From: Gracilaria gracilis
Taxonomy: Eukaryota > Rhodophyta > Florideophyceae > Gracilariales > Gracilariaceae
Reading direction: 5' to 3'
Length of the DNA stretch: 64,000 bases
NCBI GenBank assembly: GCA_030374805.1
Contig: JARGSG010000189.1
Coordinates: 620,001 to 684,000, forward strand
Below are positions 57,659 to 64,000 of this stretch, in pieces (position 1 is the first letter of the stretch; the number at the start of each line of letters is the position of its first letter). A model generated the notes under the pieces. That model did not search any database. It was not told where the DNA came from and worked only from the letters and a program-made list of their open reading frames with translations. The translations under genes and the position numbers were made by a program.

Positions 57659-57876
57659 GGCACATCTTTGAGCAGAGTCAGTGCTTCCCTTTTCCACCAT
57701 CTGTTCCTTCTTTTTATCTTCCTTATAGTGCCGTCTGGTCTGCCGCACTCTCTTTCATTCTTGTGTTGCACGGCCTTATTTGTGCTTAAAAACCATTTCA
57801 TGAACCACGAACTACTGTAGTTTAATGTTTCGCGTTGCATCTCATTCAGATCTACATTTTCAATGGCTCTTGTGGT
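57659..57876. other. Flank of E2, nothing certain
   Basis: A minus-strand open frame (57610-57891, basic, KIKRRNRWWKREAL) overlaps the E2 end and has no family I recognise. Confidence 0.3.
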
Positions 57877-58075
57877 GCAAAACCCTGACATATAGAAGAC
57901 ACACGAAGGTGTTCGGGGCCTTTCTTCAGAGAGGGTAGCGCGGCCAACAGAGCCACCTGTAGTGAGTGCGCTAGCCGGGTGTAAGACTGGGACTCACCGT
58001 CTCGACGAGCGAACAGGCGTAGAAACCAAGAAGTAAGATCTTCACGGCGACGGAATCGGTGATGACGTCACAGAA
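57877..58075 (+). repeat. Direct repeat copy 1, putative gypsy LTR start
   Basis: Matches 63805-64000 over about 195 bp (gaagacacacgaaggtgtt, gagggtagcgcgg, ctagccgggtgtaagac, cgagcgaacaggcgtagaaacc). Same orientation, about 5.9 kb apart, as expected for two LTRs. Confidence 0.75.
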
Positions 58076-59746
58076 GTGGTACGGGTGCACACGGTAGTGA
58101 TGACACGGACCGCGACTGGAAAGGCCTCGATCAAGGCCAAAGCAGGGAAAAAAGTGCAACACCGGTATGCGGGGGAGCGATAACTGTCCAATACAGGCGA
58201 AGAAAACAAACACAAACGTGGTTAAAAGAACACAGCGAAGATGGACTTGCTGGAAGCTCCACGAAGTGGGTGACTAGTTTTGCGCAAGGATTCGGCTCTC
58301 CGCGAGGAGTTTACCGAGTACCAGGGGTTTCTGATTCAGAGCCGAACACTCGCTTGTCAGTGTTAACTTCACCGGGATTGCCCGAGATCACCAAGTTATA
58401 TAATATGGCGTCGGCTTTCCCACTGTAGGGTCGGGCACTAAAAAAAAGTAGATTTTACCTATAAATTCCCCTATGAAGGGTGCCCCACACAAGCACACGT
58501 GACTATTTTTGTACTCATCGTACCAAGGGTGCCAAGGTCCAGTTTGGATTCCATCATTCTTTAAGAAGGGTCCAATATCTCCTCATATAAGGAGCCAGGT
58601 GCTACCATCACTGATGAGATATACATGACCCGTGAAAACAGTTAAGTACCGCGAATGGCGTTGCTCTACATGTCACCCTCATTAGGCGAGAGCGCGCGCT
58701 TGTAGCGACGTCAACGCTGAGACGCAGCAGGATAAAAGAGCAAACCCCCATAAGCAAGACTGCCTCTCCCACTCGGAGCAGCGATGCATCACCTGTGAGC
58801 GTTAATCAATCTTCTTGCGAAGCTTCTCTTCTCGTACAGAGTGCACCGTCATCGAAAAACAATCTTTTTTCCGCTCCCGCGATGCCGATTCCATATCTTT
58901 TTGGGAATCATTACAGTCCGGGGTATTTCACTGACTTCCAGATAGCGCCATTGCTGTCCGGTAGCAACTCCAACCAATAAACCACGCCAACAATAGGTCC
59001 CGCCGCCACGGGTGGGACGGCTACACCGACAACACCATGAGCGGTCACGTGGCATTCGTATGAAGAGTTAGTCGCGATCGATCCGCTGGCCGAGCCGGCG
59101 AGATACCGAAGCGCTTCGTGGTCTTCCCCTACTCAGATGCAAAACGAGGCAATAATCGAGCGGTATGCTGATAGAAACGGGCTCTTTCCTGGTGATCTGC
59201 ATATCTAGGTGACGATGTCCTTCGACTGGAGAAATTGTGTCGCCGTGCCTGCGCACGTGTTGGTCCGCCAGCGTGCAGAGAGCAACGCCCAGGCTCAAGT
59301 GCAAATGATCCGACTCGCGTATCAGCGGTTATACCGACAGCGTCAGAGTACCCGGTTCCGGAGGAGTACCATTTTGATGTGACACTCTTCCGCACACAAG
59401 GCGACATTGGCTATAGTGACCGCCTAGCGGAACTTGCGCCACGCATCCCAGAACGGGGTGGGCGAGTCCAGGTCAACAAAGATTACTTGTGCTGTGTACA
59501 TCCTCTTTTGAGAGCTGAGTTCCGGTACCTCCGCCGTTTCCCGAGGTCAACGTTCCGGGAGATTATCTGCTTTAAGCGTCGTGCGCGATCCTGATTCGGG
59601 TGTATGATACTCTGTCAAAACGTGGAGGCTGAGCGGATCCGAACGCAGTACATGCGTGAGCGTTATGTTCCTCTACCGAGGCTATGGTCCCTCTACGAGG
59701 CTTGCCGTGGGTGTTACATTGAGCTCCCGCCCAGCATCATATACAT
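58076..59746 (+). other. Probable remainder of the gypsy LTR, no gene
   Basis: No credible frame. TTATATAAT near 58394 could serve as TATA. It is followed by a primer-site-like TGGTAGCAG at 59747. Short open frames here carry no motif. Confidence 0.4.
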
Positions 59747-59760
59747 TGGTAGCAGAATCT
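59747..59760 (+). promoter_or_regulatory. Primer-site-like sequence of Gypsy-2
   Basis: TGGTAGCAGAATCT follows ...ATACAT. The Gypsy-1 counterpart near 20886 reads TGGTAGCGG. Both would fit a tRNA 3' end terminating in CTACCA. Confidence 0.4.
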
Positions 59761-59841
59761 GTAACAATCCATACTCCGGTAGGTAGTCTGTCGTCGTAAC
59801 GGAATGGGTTGCCCACGCAGCGGCGTATCGTCTTTTTGAAG

Positions 59842-60740
59842 TGTATGACCAGTATCGACTGTGCTTCCTTCCCCCAAGGGTTCGTACCGGAATCCGTGAT
59901 TTGGATCTCTACCTAGTGCTGAGAGATGTTCGAAACTACCAAGAGGTACTCTCCCTGTCGAATGCAATACACCAGGTCGACTGGAACACAGTATCCCTCC
60001 AATGGAGTCCTCGTCAAAATGGTAACAATCCTTTCGACCGGTCTCAGGGAAGCCGAACACTTTTAGCTGGTGATTAAGTTTTCTACGCTCCGTGGGAACA
60101 GTCCTTCACCAGTGAAGTGCAGGCCACAGCTTTCCAGGATGCAAAAAGGATGGTTCCACCGGGTCATCCGAGGGAATACATCATCACGGATGGTTGCGTT
60201 CATCCGTACGAAGACGGGAATCTCGTGGTGGAAGATGACCAGCAGAGCGACGTGGCGCCAACCGACGAAGTCGAGTCAATGGTGCCACGAGCGACTGGGG
60301 GTGGGTTACACCAGTGGTGGTAGCCGCCTTCTTCTTGCCGAGGGTAGGGGTCAAGCCGCGTACTCTGCACCAGTTGCTTTCGTGCTTACTCCGGGTCATC
60401 CGGGTTATGCTCCGATCTTGGGCGTGGTACGTTCCAGAGTCGGTCACCCAAAGGGCTCCACTTTTACTGAAGCGGATAGTCCGATGAATGCTACCGAGGC
60501 AACGCCGCAGGCGAAGGAATCCTATGTGACTAGCGCGGGTGAAAGTGTGAGCGCAGTTTCTCCGAATGTCAGGCTGTCGTTTGCGGAGAGGTCCGGCGCC
60601 AGCCGTGTAGCGGTCATCACCTAGTTCATTCGGGAAGGGGGGTTGACCGGCACGGAAACCGCCAGGGACCTCGCGAAAATTCGAGATGCCCTGCTTATTC
60701 AGCTGATGACCGGTAAGCCTCCTGGTTTACAGGGTTAATA
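59842..60740 (+). pseudogene. Gag-like remnant of Gypsy-2
   Basis: Frames 59842-60077 and 60070-60624, then a continuation FIREGGLTGTETARDLAKIRDALLIQLM after TAG 60622. Position right after a primer-site-like sequence and helical content suggest gag. There is no decisive motif, and frames overlap with shifts. Confidence 0.35.
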
Positions 60741-61063
60741 TGGCCCGTCTTCGTGAATTCAGGGAATGGCCCCCAGTCTAACTTGGCTGTTGTAGTCCCT
60801 ATAGCGGATGCAGTATAGATCTTCTTAAACAAGGCCTTCTTCAGCATGGCTGAGTAAACTCTGACTATCCAGGCAAAATCTTTTTCGTCTCTTCTTGAGG
60901 CTTCGTCTTCTCATCTTGAGGTTTCTTGCTATCTCCTATTTCCTTCTCGGGTGCTTCATCTTCCTTCCCAAGGGGACCGTGATATTCTCTTCGTGAGGTA
61001 CTTCGTCTTCTCTTCTTGAGCTTTTGCGTCCTCCCTAGGAGAGTCACATCGCTAGGGCGGGAG

Positions 61064-63608
61064 CTAACCAACGAGGGCGTGGTGGAGCATGGCCAGTAAT
61101 CCCGTTTTAGTAAGGCGAGGGTACTGCAACGATTTTAGATCGGAGCAGGTGCTCAACCGCTTCATCCGTGTCCGCAAACGGTGGATACCCGTACCAGCGT
61201 ACCTGGTATTGCATATAATCCTTCGGTTGATAGCTATGCCCCACGATGTGGTCGATTGCGAGTTCCTTCGGATAGACACTCTGGTCATCGTCGTCTTCCC
61301 CTGGCGGGAATAGCATGTTCCGACGGAATCGCGTACCGTGCTCTGGTATACGGATCGTGCGTATCAAACGCAATCGGCGGAAAGGCTGTGCTCGGATGAG
61401 TTGGTGGAGCATCAGACATCTGCTGGAGCGGGTCGGTATCTTCAGATACGAGAGGGCGTTCCACGAGCTTGCGTGTGAGATCTCGTTCTGTCGTTGACAA
61501 CTGTTGGCGGGGAGGCGTTTCAATTTCCACGGCGCGTGCCGGCTCACGTATGCTCTCGCTTGGCAAATCAAAATTCAAATCGAGTGGTGCATGGCGTTCG
61601 TCACGTGACAGGGCACGTAGTGAGTCTCCTGCAGCGACAGTGTGTCCGACTCCTCTTGGGAACGGTTTGAGTCGTCTCTCCTGGGGTGTCTGACTTCCAG
61701 ATAGGTCAGTGAGAGCCGTCATGACGGGTAGAGGGTGAACTTTCCGAGCGCGGGGATATCCGCTTAACGACGGAACCCGTTCCAGGGTGAGAATTATCCA
61801 CTTCAACGTCTACCAAGTCCTCCTTGCAAAGGGGCTTACTGTACCGGAATCCACCCTGACTTCCTCTGTCTTCACTTCCTCAAGCGGGGGTCGGCAGTCC
61901 GTTGCCGACTGTGTCGAGGGAGTTTCGCGAAAGCGGTCGATGGACAACACATTGCGTGCACTATCTGGCGACTTATTACCGACAGGGTGAGCAATACTAG
62001 TAAACTGATGTGAAATCTTGTCGGGGTCCGTCGAGATATTCTTTTTGACAGGATTGTTGTCCTCTGCAGAGGTGAGGCCTGTGTTCGCGATGTCCGCACG
62101 CAATTGCGGGCTTGCAAACCCAGCGATTGGGGTATTCTGAACGACTCCGTCCTGGACAGAGCCGGTATGTACATTCACATCATCGGCGTTCCATGTATCA
62201 CGCGTATCAGACGACGGTCGCAACACCGGAGCTTTCTTCGCGCCAAGGCGGTCATTCTCATCCTCCTCTTTAGGTGGACTGACAGGGGGTGAGATCACAT
62301 CTTGTGGCGGTGTAAAAGGCGCTGTAAAGCGGAGGCAAATAAAAGGCCTCGAACGTGAAGGATCGGTTGTTGACGACGACAAAATCGTGATTTCTGACAA
62401 TCCACGTGCGCGGTGGGGATCCCAAACTGGGTTGGTTGCCATATTCCCTTTTGGGAGGTCTTATCCCTGTTGAACTTCTTCTCTACGCTGCGTGGGTACT
62501 TCTCTGACTGGGCCCTGTACAAAGCGGTTGCGGGAAAAACCCTCGTGGCGGTCATCAAATTCCAGTACAACTGTGTCTGGGCCCACAGAAATTATCTTAT
62601 ATGGGCCATCCACCATTGGTGAGAGATTGTGACGCTTCCTTTTCTAGGGGTTATAATACCCTATCTTTACGAATACGAACAGTCCTTCCTCCAGCAAAGG
62701 TAGTGGCCGGCGGATCCTGGCATCAAAGTTCCGCTTGGGCGGCGTTTTGTGCATTTGCAATTAATGACTTAGCAAATAGAACCATCGTTGCGAGCCACGT
62801 TTTCCAACGGAGGTAATGGTCAACCGATGACGGGTGCTTCTCCAGTGTCGAGTGTGATTCAATCGCTACAGGCGGCGGTGTACGTTGACAATACCACTTC
62901 AAATGGTGATAAACCAGTAATTCTGTGTACTTGGGTGTTGTACGCGTAAGTTACAGTATCCGTATACAGGTCCCATGGTTTGGGGTGTTCAACAGTATAC
63001 GCACGGAGTGCGGCTAACAAGCTTTGGTTGAACCGTTCCACTTGTCCATTACATCAGAGATGGTATGTCGTTGTGAACAAATTATTCACACCGAGTATTC
63101 TACAGATATCCTGGAAGAATCGCGCAACCAACTTGGGGGCCATTATCTCAAAGAAGACTAACCGGACGACCGTAGACGAGTGCCCAATGTTGGGCAAATG
63201 CTTTAGCCACTTTTCGTGCGTTAATCTTTTCATCGGTACAGTCCGGACGAGTTTAGAGAACCCATCCGTAATGAAGAGCAGATATTTATTCCCACGGAAA
63301 GTCCGGACCACCTCTCCGAGTAAATCGGTGGCAACAAATTCAAGGCGGTCTCGTGCCGGGAACAATATTAATTTCTTCGCATGACGGCGGAGTTTAACTC
63401 GTTCAAGAGCATTTTCCGTACACGTCCTGGCGGTTGAGTGGAAATCCAGGGCTACTTCAGGCCAGTAGAAGTACCGACGCAGTGTCGTGTACAACTTCCT
63501 AGCACCAGAGTGAGCAGCCGCTTTCAAAAAGTGAGAGAGATGCAGCACTCTCGACTGCGACAAGTGGGGTACCACTATTTGTGGGGACGGCTTAACAGTC
63601 CTAACCAA
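61064..63608 (-). pseudogene. pol: Ty3/gypsy integrase with chromodomain, decayed, minus strand
   Basis: The minus strand shows the HHCC finger region (AHSGARKLYTTLRRYFYWP ... ARTCTEN, last Cys lost), then integrase core pieces: ATDLLGEV with the first Asp, YLLFITDGFSKL, and FVARFFQDICRILGVNNLF-like text with a shifted second-Asp region. After TGA at 63054, GQVERFNQSLLAALRAY carries the Glu, with YAYNTQVHRITGLSPFEV. A long disordered stretch follows. A chromodomain (IDHIVGHSY ... YQVRWYGYPPFADTDEAVEHLL, about 61150-61270) closes it, marking a chromovirus-like element. Many stops and shifts. RT and RNase H are absent. It lies on the strand opposite to the neighbouring gag. Confidence 0.75.
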
Positions 63609-63804
63609 GTAACCTTGATTGTTGACTGTGTAATATCTAATTAAATTGGAAGAGAGCAGGCGATTGATAACACGTTCTTATCGGTCACCTGCGCTCTAGC
63701 CAGATTGTTTCTGAGTCCACACCCGACTCTGCAGTCGGAAAGCCAGTTTCTCACTGACCAATCCAGAGAAGTATGGGATTTCGACTACTAGTTCGGGAGA
63801 CCAA

Positions 63805-64000
63805 TTTGTGGGGCAAACCCCTAGCAGAGAGAAGACACACGAAGGTGTTTGGGGCCTTCCTCTAGAGAGGGTAGCGCGGCAAAACACAGCCACCTGTGGT
63901 GAGTGAGCTAGCCGGGTGTAAGACCTGGAATTACCGTCTCAACGAGCGAACAGGCGTAGAAACCAAGAAGTCGGATCTATACGGCAAAGAAGTCGGTGAG
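63805..64000 (+). repeat. Direct repeat copy 2, putative gypsy LTR, runs off the window
   Basis: Second copy of the repeat at 57877-58075. It continues past the right edge, so its full length is unknown. Confidence 0.7.

Overview
The window looks like repeat-rich, gene-poor nuclear DNA from a eukaryote. I see no operons, no bacterial gene order and no clear single-copy host gene. Nearly everything is a mobile element or a relic of one, often nested. The features that can be read (compact intron-poor genes, Ty1/copia and chromodomain Ty3/gypsy elements, a KDZ/Plavaka-like DNA transposon, and a dioxygenase family I associate with algae) would fit an alga. My best guess is a florideophyte red alga, but this is an inference of low to moderate confidence.

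Layout. 1-9952: three pieces of one copia family (Copia-1). A plus-strand 3' end with its LTR abuts a minus-strand truncated element, which shares an LTR with an internally deleted minus-strand copy. 9953-18115: a second copia family (Copia-2, minus), nested LTR fragments and a nonsense-riddled polyprotein. 18120-19292: a relic of a DUF7869-type transposase. 19741-22695: a Ty3/gypsy 5' LTR and gag, cut off by the next element. 22696-40641: 'E1', an 18-kb DNA transposon. 40642-49120: old gypsy gag relics interrupted by a complete short-LTR copia (Copia-3) and a MITE. 49121-57658: 'E2', a decayed relative of E1 in inverted orientation, with the right half of a third copy ('E3') inside it. 57659-64000: gypsy remnants whose gag and integrase lie on opposite strands.

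The most interesting unit is E1. Its ends share about 25 bp of inverted repeat. It encodes a KDZ/Plavaka-like transposase with an N-terminal zinc finger and a convergent coiled-coil partner gene. Its cargo is a set of chromatin/DNA-modification-like genes: a ParB-fold/HTH protein joined in one frame to an HxD...H dioxygenase-like domain; a permuted amino-methyltransferase (DPPY) joined to a SET-like domain; and a ketopantoate-reductase-like enzyme. The two large modification genes diverge from a 2-kb gap that holds nested palindromes. E2 keeps the same end-proximal pair (coiled-coil gene plus reductase-like gene) and a transposase tail in mirrored order, so this architecture was not a one-off. 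All copies here carry stops or frameshifts, so these are probably fossils of a family that may be active elsewhere in the genome.
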